From positions 1-64,000 of the forward strand of contig CAZVJW010000018.1 in the NCBI GenBank assembly GCA_964627535.1: DNA of 64,000 bases. The letters run 5' to 3'. The notes under the pieces are model-generated. The model did no database searches. It was given only the letters and a program-made list of their open reading frames with translations, and was not told the DNA's origin. Below, one piece after another: positions 1-8,171 of the stretch. This stretch comes from UBA1447 sp964627535 (lineage in GTDB: Bacteria; Bacillota; Clostridia; Oscillospirales; Acutalibacteraceae). Position 1 is the stretch's first letter. Each line of letters begins with the position of its first letter. A program made the translations under genes and the position numbers.

Positions 1-20
1 TTTTATGAGTAAATTAGTAT
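1..20 (+). repeat. 3' end of a subfamily A MITE-like repeat, cut by window edge
   Basis: The first 20 bases match the last 20 bases of the repeat copy ending at 43651 (ends in AAATTAGTAT). The match continues past the repeat end to about position 55 (matching 43652-43686 with one mismatch). The two loci therefore share both the element and some flanking sequence. Confidence 0.8.
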
Positions 21-369
21 ATGATTCAATGCGTTTTATCGGTGGTTAGTATTAATCATATTACCCGGGATTATTGCCGGTGATTCAGGAAAATATTCCG
101 ATATCTGCAAACAAGGATACAGCATTAAATTGTGGTATATACGCTGAAGACAAAACCACAGAAAGGCCGGCAGCATCATAGGGTGTTCTGCTGTTTATTA
201 ACCGGAGCTGTCGTATTTATGCCGGAGAATCTAAATATGAAATTTAGAAATTCCATTATCTCAATTTAAACAAACGGCGGTCTTCGGAAGAATCGAATTG
301 ATTGACAAAGCAAGCTTCTTTGGATACAATATCAGCAGTAAATTAATGCACGAAAAGGGGTAAAGGTCA
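21..369. other. Non-coding stretch before the polysaccharide operon
   Basis: About 350 bp without a convincing gene. Bases 21-55 duplicate the flank of the repeat at 43547-43651. I recognise nothing in the rest. An AAGGGG at 355-360 serves as ribosome site for the next gene. Confidence 0.5.
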
Positions 370-1497
370 TTGCCGGCGGACAACATCTCAAAAAAAATCA
401 AAGGAACCGAACCTGTTTTATACCGTCAATTCCACAATAGACTTGTGGAATTACACGAGGCATTCGTTTATACAAAAAAACATCCCCGGAAGGCAAAACC
501 GGTTATTCTGCTTTTCTTTAAGCGCCTGTTGGTCCGGAAAAAACGCATATTTCTTTTTGCTTCACCCACACACGGCAACAGAGGCGACCAGATGATTGCT
601 TTCAGCATGAAAAAATGGTGCGAAAAATATTTTCCTGATTGTGTTTATACAGAATACGATGATAGTATCTTAACCGACTGGACACTTCTCAGTTTGATTA
701 AGCCGGTTGTTAAAAGGCGGGATATAATTTTAATCAGAGGCGGAGGCAGCGTCGGCGACCGGTATATCGACTATGAATATTTTGTTCGGTTCGTTTTAAA
801 ACGGTACACAAAAAATAAAATCATCATGTTTCCGCAGTCAATAAACTTCAGCAGCACACCGGGGGGAGAAGCGGAAAAATCAGAAACAGCTGAAGCCTAT
901 GACAGCCACCCCGATTTTACTTTATATACACGGGACGAAATAAGCTTTGCCCTTGCCCAAAATATGTTTACACATGCAAAAATCCGGTTGTGTCCGGATA
1001 TTGCAATGTTTCTTTTCAACAGCTGCCGGCCGGCGCCAAAACCGCGCGATGGTGTTCTTTGCTGCCTTCGAACAGATGTTAATGAAATCTTCTATAATGA
1101 TAATATACGCAAACAAATGACAGAAGAAATTGAGAAAAATCATCCGGTCAAGTTGTGCGACACCGAAGCCGGTCACGAAATCCCTTTGAACCGGCGCGAG
1201 GAAGAGATAGAGAAGCTGTTGAACTTATTCTCGGAAAGCTCTGTTGCGGTAACAGACCGGTTTCACGGGGTTATCGGCGCCGTGTTAACCCGGACGCCAT
1301 GTGTAGCTTTGCGCTCAGCCGACCATAAAATAATATCGGGTATCAAGTGGTTCAAAGACTTGGAGTATGTATTCTTCGCCGAAAACATAGAGGATGTTCC
1401 GAACCTTGTTGAGAAAGCTATGCAGTGCAAAAATATTGAACTGCCGGATTTCAGCAGCTATTTTAATGGAATATATGAGGATATTATAAATGGATAA
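370..1497 (+). CDS. Polysaccharide pyruvyl transferase family protein
   Basis: Predicted cytoplasmic enzyme of the polysaccharide pyruvyl transferase family (PF04230), whose members add pyruvate ketals to exopolysaccharide sugars. The 375-residue protein shows the family's N-terminal nucleotide-binding motif GNRGDQ (69-74), a glycine-rich RGGGSVGD (123-130), PQSINF, and the C-terminal TDRFHGVIGA motif typical of the family. The start is TTG at 370, with AAGGGG nine bases upstream. It is the first gene of a six-gene glycan cluster, and its end overlaps the next start by 8 bp. The acceptor sugar cannot be told from sequence. Family assignment is firm; the pyruvyl-transfer activity is by family only. 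Confidence 0.85.
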   Translation: MPADNISKKIKGTEPVLYRQFHNRLVELHEAFVYTKKHPRKAKPVILLFFKRLLVRKKRIFLFASPTHGNRGDQMIAFSMKKWCEKYFPDCVYTEYDDSILTDWTLLSLIKPVVKRRDIILIRGGGSVGDRYIDYEYFVRFVLKRYTKNKIIMFPQSINFSSTPGGEAEKSETAEAYDSHPDFTLYTRDEISFALAQNMFTHAKIRLCPDIAMFLFNSCRPAPKPRDGVLCCLRTDVNEIFYNDNIRKQMTEEIEKNHPVKLCDTEAGHEIPLNRREEEIEKLLNLFSESSVAVTDRFHGVIGAVLTRTPCVALRSADHKIISGIKWFKDLEYVFFAENIEDVPNLVEKAMQCKNIELPDFSSYFNGIYEDIING

Positions 1498-2527
1498 GCC
1501 CAAGGTCAGCATAATAGTACCTATATATAATGTCGAGCCTTATCTGCGCCGCTGTGTGGATTCAGTTCTTATACAATCATTGGCCGATATCGAAATAATA
1601 CTTGTGGATGACGGATCTCATGACGGCTGTCCCTGCATTTGCGACGAATATGCAGCAATGGATAACAGAATACAAGTAATTCACAAAATGAACGGCGGTT
1701 TAAGTGACGCGCGCAATAAAGGTTTGGAAATTGTATCCGGTGAATATGTTGGATTTGTCGACGGCGATGACCGGATTGGCGTAAAAATGTATGAGACTCT
1801 TTATATCAATGCCAAGAAGCATAACGCGGAGGTCTCTTTTTGCAATTACGCAAGAGTTGTCGACGGTGTCACAAAGCCCAAAGAGCAAGAGATTTTGACG
1901 GATTGTTTGAATTTATGCGGGCTTGATTTGCAGGATTGCTTTTCTGACCACTGTTTCGCCGAAAGTGTTTGCACATGCATATTTAAAACATCCTTTCTGA
2001 TAGATAACAGCATAAATTTCTTTGACAATTCGGTTGTGCTTTATGAAGATACACTGTTTATTTATGAAGTTTATCTTTCTGCAAAGAAGATTGCCTGTAC
2101 AGATGAACTATATTACTATTATGTCCATCGAACCGGTTCTTTAATTAACAGCCCGGATAAAATGAGAAAAATCAGTAAAAAAGTAACTATGTACCGGGAG
2201 TTGTACTATTACACACTCAGAAATAAAAAGACAAATATAAGCACCTCGCCTGCGGGTGTTATTGCACTTTTTTGGGAAGACTGGATTGCTTCTGTATTAT
2301 TTTACATAAACAGAAACGGGCGGGAAGGTCTTGTCGTTTTTTTTAAAAATATTGAGGCGAAAAGTTTTCTCAAGACAGCTGCCTTTTCTTTAATGTGCGG
2401 GAAGGCTAACCGCATGATTTCAAAACGCAGGGATTTGTCCGTTAAATACAGGCTGCATCTCAGATACATGGCATTGTGTCTGCTTACGGGAAAATATGAG
2501 GCTTTTCTGAAAGGATATTTGCAATGA
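1490..2527 (+). CDS. GT2 family glycosyltransferase
   Basis: Family 2 (GT-A fold) glycosyltransferase of 345 residues, likely using a nucleotide-sugar to extend a cell-surface polysaccharide on the cytoplasmic face. Visible motifs are VSIIVPIYN (6-14), VDDGS (39-43), NGGLSDARN, the metal-binding DGDD (91-94) and a later YEDTLF acidic motif. ATG at 1490 has GAGG about nine bases upstream and overlaps the preceding gene by 8 bp, indicating translational coupling. Its N-terminal third closely resembles that of the next two glycosyltransferases, so these look like tandem duplicates with diverged acceptor halves. Donor and acceptor are unknown. Confidence 0.9.
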   Translation: MDKPKVSIIVPIYNVEPYLRRCVDSVLIQSLADIEIILVDDGSHDGCPCICDEYAAMDNRIQVIHKMNGGLSDARNKGLEIVSGEYVGFVDGDDRIGVKMYETLYINAKKHNAEVSFCNYARVVDGVTKPKEQEILTDCLNLCGLDLQDCFSDHCFAESVCTCIFKTSFLIDNSINFFDNSVVLYEDTLFIYEVYLSAKKIACTDELYYYYVHRTGSLINSPDKMRKISKKVTMYRELYYYTLRNKKTNISTSPAGVIALFWEDWIASVLFYINRNGREGLVVFFKNIEAKSFLKTAAFSLMCGKANRMISKRRDLSVKYRLHLRYMALCLLTGKYEAFLKGYLQ

Positions 2528-2555
2528 ATGTCCGCTGATAATTTCAGCAACGAAA

Positions 2556-3620
2556 ATGAAGAAAAAGGTTGTGACAGAATTGCCGCCAAAGGTCAGCGTT
2601 ATTGTTCCGGTTTATAATGTCGAACCTTATCTGCCTCGCTGCGCGGATTCTATCCTTGCGCAAACATTGGCGGATATAGAAATTATTTTTATAGACGACG
2701 GCAGTACCGACAACAGCGGGCTGATATGTGATCAATACAAGGAAAAGGACAGGCGCGTTAAGGTTATCCACAAGGAAAACGGCGGTCAGTCTTCCGCCAG
2801 GAACTGCGGAATCAGTATTGCAAACGGTGAATATATCGCATTCGTTGACGCCGACGACCGGATAGCGGAGGACATGTATGAAAATCTTTGCCGGAAGATG
2901 GAAAGCGATGCTTCGGATATGGTTGTCTGCAATTACATTGGAGTCCGCAGCGACGGTCAGGATAATTCGCCGCTCAAAATAAATGATAATACTGTTTTCA
3001 GTATCAGCGATTTAGGCCGGGCTGAATATATATTTGATTATCTTTTAGCGGGCAAGCATGATTACAGTGCCTGCAATAAGCTCTTTAGAGCCGATGTTAT
3101 TCTAAAAAATCGCATTCGTTTTCCAGAAGTCCGCATCGCTATCTGCGAGGATGCTTTTTTTATTATGAAATATGTTCTTACGGCAAATAAAATAAGCTTT
3201 GCGGACAAACCGTACTATTATTACTGCTATCGTGCCGGATCCTCTTCGCATGCTCCCAGGCTTGAAAGGCTCAATTACTATATGGCAAATATCGAGGATT
3301 TTTCAAAATTTTTGGTTAGTATCGATAAAGTAAAAGAATATAGATTTCTGTGTCCTTGCCTTTGTCTGTTCTTTCTTAACAGAGGCTGCAGCGAAATTAA
3401 TGAGCGTTTGGGTGAAAGGGATCTTTTAACCCAAAGAGTTGCCGCTTTGAATCTTAATAAGTTTTTCAAAAAATCCATGCGATGGCTGGCTTTCGGCAAT
3501 TCGGGAAATTGTTTACGGAGATATTTCGGGTTTTCCGGTAAAGGCGCGTTTGCTTTCCGTTATAAAGCTTTTTTGTGCGGAACCGGAAAAACGGAAAAAA
3601 TTATTGACAGTATTGTTTGA
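2556..3620 (+). CDS. GT2 family glycosyltransferase
   Basis: Second GT2 glycosyltransferase of the cluster, 354 residues. It has VSVIVPVYNVEPYL near the N-terminus, IDDGS (46-50), NGGQSSARN, DADD (98-101) and a CEDAFF acidic motif. It lies 28 bp after the previous gene, but ATG 2556 lacks a clear Shine-Dalgarno sequence, so translation may depend on coupling. The C-terminal half is unlike that of its paralogues, consistent with a different acceptor. A MITE-like repeat begins 4 bp after its stop codon and separates it from the next paralogue. Confidence 0.9.
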   Translation: MKKKVVTELPPKVSVIVPVYNVEPYLPRCADSILAQTLADIEIIFIDDGSTDNSGLICDQYKEKDRRVKVIHKENGGQSSARNCGISIANGEYIAFVDADDRIAEDMYENLCRKMESDASDMVVCNYIGVRSDGQDNSPLKINDNTVFSISDLGRAEYIFDYLLAGKHDYSACNKLFRADVILKNRIRFPEVRIAICEDAFFIMKYVLTANKISFADKPYYYYCYRAGSSSHAPRLERLNYYMANIEDFSKFLVSIDKVKEYRFLCPCLCLFFLNRGCSEINERLGERDLLTQRVAALNLNKFFKKSMRWLAFGNSGNCLRRYFGFSGKGAFAFRYKAFLCGTGKTEKIIDSIV

Positions 3621-3624
3621 TATG

Positions 3625-3725
3625 ATACTGATTCACGATTAAAAAACCTCTAAAAAATCAAGCAAAAGCTTTGGTTTATGTGGTTTTGTGCGGATTTTTA
3701 GTTAGGTTTTATGTGTGATTAGTAT
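3625..3725 (+). repeat. MITE-like repeat, subfamily A
   Basis: About 101 bp starting ATACTGATTCACGATT and ending GTGATTAGTAT. The termini are imperfect inverted repeats and match the other subfamily A copies in the window. It starts 4 bp after the stop of the upstream glycosyltransferase gene and ends just before the AGGAG ribosome site of the next. Confidence 0.9.
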
Positions 3726-3739
3726 GAGGAGTGTACAGG

Positions 3740-4705
3740 TTGTCAAAGGTTAGTGTAATCGTTCCTGTTTATAATGTCGAACCGTATCTGCGCCGTTGTG
3801 TGGATTCTATTCTTGCGCAAACGCTGACGGATATAGAAATTATTCTTGTCAATGACGGTTCATCGGACAGCTGTCCTTCAATCTGCGACGAGTATGCAGT
3901 CAATGAAAGCCGTGTTAAGGTTATACATAAAGAAAACGGGGGGTTAAGCAGCGCGCGCAACGCGGGTCTGGATTCGGTAACAGGCGAATATGTCGCTTTT
4001 ATCGACAGTGATGACTATATCGCAGCCGACATGTATGAACGCTTGCTGAGTGCGTTGCTTGAAGCGGATGCAGACATAAGCATTTGCGGTTTTCAGCGGG
4101 TTGGAGAAAATCATGTGCCGGCAGCCGAAAAAATCAGCTTTTTCGACACCGTTTTAACCGGTAAGCAAGCTCTTGAAAACCTTTACACAAATGACTATAT
4201 ATACTTCACCTCCGCCTGCAACAAACTTTTTATAGGCAACCTTTTTACCGGATACAGGTTTCCGGAAGGCAAGCTTTTTGAAGACGGATATGCGGCGTTC
4301 AGGTATTATTTTGATAGCAAAAAGGTTGTTTGTTTATCCGGCTGTTTTTACTTCTATCTCACCCGGACAAACAGTATAACAACCTCCCTTCTTTCTGTAA
4401 AGAATTTGGACGGTTTAGACGCTGAGGTTGACTCTATTGAGTTCCTTATTGAAAAAGGCTGCTCTGATCTTGTTGTGAAAGCTCAGACAAAGTATTTTGC
4501 CGCACTGATTTATAATCTTAAAAGGTTTGATTTAAATACAGAAGGTGTTCATCTGAAGTTCAGAGAAATTCACAGGGATTTTAGAAGGCTCTATTCGGGT
4601 ATCATGAAGAACCCCACTCTTTCAGGCAAAGAAAAATGGCTGGTTGTTTTTTTCAGGGTCAGCCCGCGTTTGTGCAAATGGGTCATTAAGGTGAAAAAAT
4701 TATGA
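3740..4705 (+). CDS. GT2 family glycosyltransferase
   Basis: Third GT2 glycosyltransferase, 321 residues from TTG 3740. It has VSVIVPVYN at the very N-terminus, VNDGS (37-41), NGGLSSARN, DSDD (89-92) and FEDGYA. I prefer TTG 3740 over GTG 3731 because AGGAG at 3727-3731 is eight bases before the TTG and would overlap the GTG. The DNA of its first 100 codons is very close to that of the gene at 2556, a sign of recent duplication or gene conversion. Its stop overlaps the next start by 4 bp (ATGA). Confidence 0.88.
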   Translation: MSKVSVIVPVYNVEPYLRRCVDSILAQTLTDIEIILVNDGSSDSCPSICDEYAVNESRVKVIHKENGGLSSARNAGLDSVTGEYVAFIDSDDYIAADMYERLLSALLEADADISICGFQRVGENHVPAAEKISFFDTVLTGKQALENLYTNDYIYFTSACNKLFIGNLFTGYRFPEGKLFEDGYAAFRYYFDSKKVVCLSGCFYFYLTRTNSITTSLLSVKNLDGLDAEVDSIEFLIEKGCSDLVVKAQTKYFAALIYNLKRFDLNTEGVHLKFREIHRDFRRLYSGIMKNPTLSGKEKWLVVFFRVSPRLCKWVIKVKKL

Positions 4706-5616
4706 AGAAGTTTTTGCTTGAGATTTGGGATTTAATTTTTGATGTAAAATTAAGAAGTGCCGATGTTCTTTGTGATGCATGCGATTTCTTTTACCGCCGG
4801 TTTAAAAAGCCTCCGAAAGTGATGAGTAATTTTGAAACAATTGACTACATCATTAATAATCGCTGTTCCGTCAGCCGTTACGGTGACGCAGAAATAAAGC
4901 TTGCAGCTGGTTCGGATGTTTCTTATCAGGAAGCTGTGCCGGATCTTGTTTTAAAACTTCGTCAAGTTTTAAGCTCGGATGATAAACACCTGCTGGTTTG
5001 TTTGCCGAATGTTTTTGAAACCCTTGATCACTTTACCGAAAACGAAGGACTTTATTGGAAAAAGCATCTTGCACGATACAGGAAGTATTGGTATAGGTAT
5101 ACCCTTCAAAACAAGGTTTACGGAAACGCTTTTATTTCACGTGTTTACATGTGCTTCAACGAAAAGGATATAGCCGGGAAATATTTTGACGCTCTTAAAA
5201 AAATCTGGGACGGCACGGATATTGTGCTTGTTGAAGGCGAAAAGAGCCGCCTTGGTGTTGGTAACAACCTTTTTGAAAACGCCCGCTCCATCCGCCGCAT
5301 TTTGGGACCTTCCGCTTATGCTTTTTCACAGTATGACAGACTGCTTGCGGAGGTCAGAAAAATCGAAAAATCCGCGTTGCTTATTTTAGCCATGGGGCCG
5401 GTGGCGACTGTAATGCCGTATGATTTGCTTGAGGACGGCTATCAGGCTGTTGACCTCGGAAATATTGACACGGAATACGAGTGGTTTCTCCGCGGCTGCA
5501 CGCAAAAAACACCAATCGAAAACAAAATGGTTTATGAGGCGGGCGCAGGGGCAGGCGTAGGCGAGCTGGACGACGAGGAGTATCTCTCTCAAATAATTGC
5601 AAAGGTTACCGGATGA
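4702..5616 (+). CDS. GT-D fold glycosyltransferase (DUF1792)
   Basis: Member of the DUF1792/GT-D family (PF08759), known from streptococcal adhesin glycosylation, where the enzyme transfers glucose using a metal-binding DxE motif. The 304-residue protein shows SRYGDAE (58-64; D62-x-E64 is the DxE), EGEKSRLGVGNNLF and DLGNIDTEYEW, all characteristic of the family. It overlaps both neighbours by 4 bp, so it is translationally coupled inside the cluster. It may act on a polysaccharide or a glycoprotein. The family call is strong; the substrate is unknown. Confidence 0.85.
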   Translation: MKKFLLEIWDLIFDVKLRSADVLCDACDFFYRRFKKPPKVMSNFETIDYIINNRCSVSRYGDAEIKLAAGSDVSYQEAVPDLVLKLRQVLSSDDKHLLVCLPNVFETLDHFTENEGLYWKKHLARYRKYWYRYTLQNKVYGNAFISRVYMCFNEKDIAGKYFDALKKIWDGTDIVLVEGEKSRLGVGNNLFENARSIRRILGPSAYAFSQYDRLLAEVRKIEKSALLILAMGPVATVMPYDLLEDGYQAVDLGNIDTEYEWFLRGCTQKTPIENKMVYEAGAGAGVGELDDEEYLSQIIAKVTG

Positions 5617-6722
5617 TGAATATTGAATCTGTTTTAAATAACGCGGGGCTCCTGCTGAAAGCTTATGCGCATCGGCGGGCAAAGCAGACCAACAGGCAAA
5701 AGCCGGCGATGGTCAGCGTCATTATCCCCGTTTACAACGCCATGCCGCATTTCCCCGCATGCATGGCTTCGCTGCTGGCGCAGACGCTTGATGAAATCGA
5801 GCTGATTGTTGTGGATGACGGCTCAACCGACGGCAGCGGCGAAATTGCCGATGCGCTGGCAGAGGCATTTGATAATATTACAGCTATTCACCGGATGAAT
5901 TCCGGTGTCAGCGCGGCACGCAACACGGGGATTGCCGCGGCAAAGGGTGAGTATATCGCTTTTGCCGACGCCGACGACATCGCCGAACCCGACCTGTACG
6001 AAAGACTTTACGCGCATGCGGCCGCAAGCTCGGCGGATATAGTCAGTTCCGGCTATCTGCTTGGCGCAGGCGGCCCGGCGCCGGATGTTGTTTTTCCCCC
6101 GCCCTTTGAACCGGGCAGGGTTTTTCTTAACGAAGATATGCTGCGTTTCGCGGCGGGTATGCACAACTCCGGCTGTTTTCTATATATTTGGCGGAACCTT
6201 TTTTTACGCTGTCTGATAATAGATAATAATATCCTTTTTGACGAGGAAATCAGCATCGGCGAAGACACGCTGTTTAACATGGAATGCTTTTTGAAAGCGG
6301 AAAAATCGGCAGCAATCGACTACGCCGGCTATCATTACCGGATCAACCCGGCAGGCGCCATGCAAAAAAAATACAAGCCCCTATTGAACGGCTCGCTGCA
6401 AAAGCAGTTCGGTAAAAAACTGGAGCTATGTAAAAAATATTTCCCTGATTATTACGACAAGTTCTGCCGGGATATGGCAAAATACAATATCACCGCTCTT
6501 TTTCCTTTGATGCTTGCCAATGTTTATCAAAATGATTTGACTCAAAAAAAGGAAAAGCTCATTGAACTCATTAACACGGATATGATGCAGAAAGCATTCG
6601 AGGATTTTAATTTGGCGCAAATCCGCTCCCGCTCGCTCGACTGGCGAATGTTTTGGTTCGCAAAAAACAAGTGTTATTTTGCAGCGCATTTGATATGTAA
6701 ATATGTTCTGTATAAAAAATGA
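5613..6722 (+). CDS. GT2 family glycosyltransferase
   Basis: Fourth GT2 enzyme and last gene of the cluster, 369 residues. It has an N-terminal extension of about 32 residues, then VSVIIPVYN, VDDGS (67-71), NSGVSAARN, ADADD around 118-122 and a GEDTLF acidic motif. ATG 5613 overlaps the previous stop (ATGA). Its sequence is more distant from the three tandem paralogues upstream and its codon use is more G+C-rich at the start. An intrinsic terminator follows directly, marking the operon end. Confidence 0.9.
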   Translation: MMNIESVLNNAGLLLKAYAHRRAKQTNRQKPAMVSVIIPVYNAMPHFPACMASLLAQTLDEIELIVVDDGSTDGSGEIADALAEAFDNITAIHRMNSGVSAARNTGIAAAKGEYIAFADADDIAEPDLYERLYAHAAASSADIVSSGYLLGAGGPAPDVVFPPPFEPGRVFLNEDMLRFAAGMHNSGCFLYIWRNLFLRCLIIDNNILFDEEISIGEDTLFNMECFLKAEKSAAIDYAGYHYRINPAGAMQKKYKPLLNGSLQKQFGKKLELCKKYFPDYYDKFCRDMAKYNITALFPLMLANVYQNDLTQKKEKLIELINTDMMQKAFEDFNLAQIRSRSLDWRMFWFAKNKCYFAAHLICKYVLYKK

Positions 6723-6757
6723 GAGACTGCTTCAAATTGAAACAGCCTCTTTTTTTA
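6722..6757 (+). terminator. Intrinsic terminator of the glycan operon
   Basis: Imperfect stem AGAGACTGCTTCAA / TTGAAACAGCCTCT followed by a run of T residues, immediately after the last glycosyltransferase stop. The converging Rieske gene lies just beyond it. Confidence 0.85.
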
Positions 6758-6769
6758 TTTGATGTGCTC

Positions 6770-7099
6770 TTATTCTATTCCGACCAGAATATCATCGCCC
6801 TCAACTTTGACCGGGTAGCTTTTCGCGTCGCTTGTGTTTACTTTCATAAACAGTAATTTGCCCGGTGCCAAAAACTTCCCGGTTTTAACATTGAAAACCG
6901 AACCGTGCTTCGGGCAGACAATATTATCGCCCTCCAGCTTTCCGTCAAAAAGAGATCCGCCCATATGCGGGCACTTATTGCTAATTGCATAATAGTTCCC
7001 ATCAATGTTTGTTAAAAGGATTTCCGTGCCGTCCAACGTAATTTTCAGCTTATTGCCAGCGGTTAATTCGTTTGTTTTCGCGGCTTTTACAAAATTCAT
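6770..7099 (-). CDS. Rieske [2Fe-2S] ferredoxin-like protein
   Basis: A 109-residue soluble Rieske-type protein. The cluster ligands are C43-x-H45 (CPHMGG) and C62-x-x-H65 (CPKHGS), spaced as in Rieske ferredoxins and NirD-like subunits. It has no membrane segment or oxygenase domain, so an electron-transfer or small accessory role is likely. ATG 7099 has AAAGGAG seven bases upstream. It follows the zinc-ribbon gene at 7155 on the same strand with a 55-bp gap, so the two may be cotranscribed. The redox partner is not evident here. Confidence 0.9.
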   Translation of the reverse strand: MNFVKAAKTNELTAGNKLKITLDGTEILLTNIDGNYYAISNKCPHMGGSLFDGKLEGDNIVCPKHGSVFNVKTGKFLAPGKLLFMKVNTSDAKSYPVKVEGDDILVGIE

Positions 7100-7154
7100 A
7101 TTTATTCTCCTTTCACAATATTGATAACCGTTCAGAACGATTGCACTTGTTTGA

Positions 7155-7766
7155 CTAATTTACAAGGTCTTCCGTTTCTTCGCTGCGTATAAAGGAATTG
7201 CAAACGGAACAATGATAATTATCGTTCGTAATTTTTATATTATTTCCGTTTTCGTTTGTTTCCGTGACTCCGGAGCGGGCGATATTGATTTTTTGAATCT
7301 TTTGGCATTTTGGGCACCATTCAGTTGCCACAAAAAACTCGTCCGCCGCTTTCCTGTCAAATACCCATTTGTTGAGATGGTAATGCTCTTTGCCGATAAA
7401 CTCCTCTTCGGCAAACAAGGCATTCTCATCCGAAGCCAATTTGTAGTTAACTATGTTCAGCGCTTTTTCGTCTCCCTTGTGAAACGAGGAGTCAAAAATC
7501 AGTTCTTCGCCCTGCCAATACATTTTTGCCGTTATCTCTGTACCGTTGTAATCCTTAGCCGTTTCTTTTCCTTCGATTGTCATTTCAAAATTCAAAGCGT
7601 TGCTTATGCCGTTTATCACCTGAGTCCTGTGCAGGATAAACAGCGGTCCGTCATGCTTGATAACGAAAACCGATGAATCGGGTGGCGGACTTTGCAGAAG
7701 GCTTTTTGCACGGTTGAATATCCAGATACCCGAAAAGTTCTTTGTGTTTAAAACATCGTCGCTCAT
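7155..7766 (-). CDS. Hypothetical protein with C-terminal zinc ribbon
   Basis: 203 residues, not recognised as a named family. The N-terminal 130 residues look like a beta-rich lipocalin-like fold (FSGIWIFNRAKS..., with later repeated hydrophobic strands). The C-terminal part has CPKC and CSVC knuckles about 40 residues apart, consistent with a zinc ribbon. There is no signal peptide. ATG 7766 follows GGAGGG by seven bases. Function unknown; the neighbouring Rieske gene is the only contextual clue. Confidence 0.75.
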   Translation of the reverse strand: MSDDVLNTKNFSGIWIFNRAKSLLQSPPPDSSVFVIKHDGPLFILHRTQVINGISNALNFEMTIEGKETAKDYNGTEITAKMYWQGEELIFDSSFHKGDEKALNIVNYKLASDENALFAEEEFIGKEHYHLNKWVFDRKAADEFFVATEWCPKCQKIQKINIARSGVTETNENGNNIKITNDNYHCSVCNSFIRSEETEDLVN

Positions 7767-8171
7767 AGATCATCCCTCCGTATTAAATTGTAGGTTTGCG
7801 CTTACATTATACCATATATTCATTAAAGAGAGAACTTAATTCTGTGCATTTGTTGTCACTATCATAATCGACATCGCTGATGTTTGTCAGAAGCGTTGTC
7901 TTTTCTTCTTTCATTTTACAGATAGATATTTATATGTAAATAAATTATGCCAAAGCAAGGAAATTGCTGTGATTCATAATTATTATATGGTAATTGAGAA
8001 AAGTCATGAAGACTTCAAATCAACTGTCGTTCTTATCTTCGTAAAAAAGGCGTAAAAAACGGGCAAAAACGGGGAAATACACAAAGAATATTATATTGAC
8101 AAAAATATATATGTGAAATATAATTAAAAAATAATATTTAATACTATATAAATACAATAATGGAGGTTGTT
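7767..8171. other. A+T-rich intergenic region upstream of the FtsK/WXG operon
   Basis: About 400 bp with no convincing gene between divergent transcription units. It becomes strongly A+T-rich towards 8160 and carries a consensus promoter for the downstream operon. It marks the left side of the A+T-rich segment. Confidence 0.6.
8096..8124 (+). promoter_or_regulatory. Sigma-A-type promoter of the FtsK/WXG operon
   Basis: TTGACA (8096-8101) and TATAAT (8119-8124), both perfect consensus, separated by exactly 17 bp. Transcription would start near 8131, giving a leader of about 40 bases. Confidence 0.85.
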
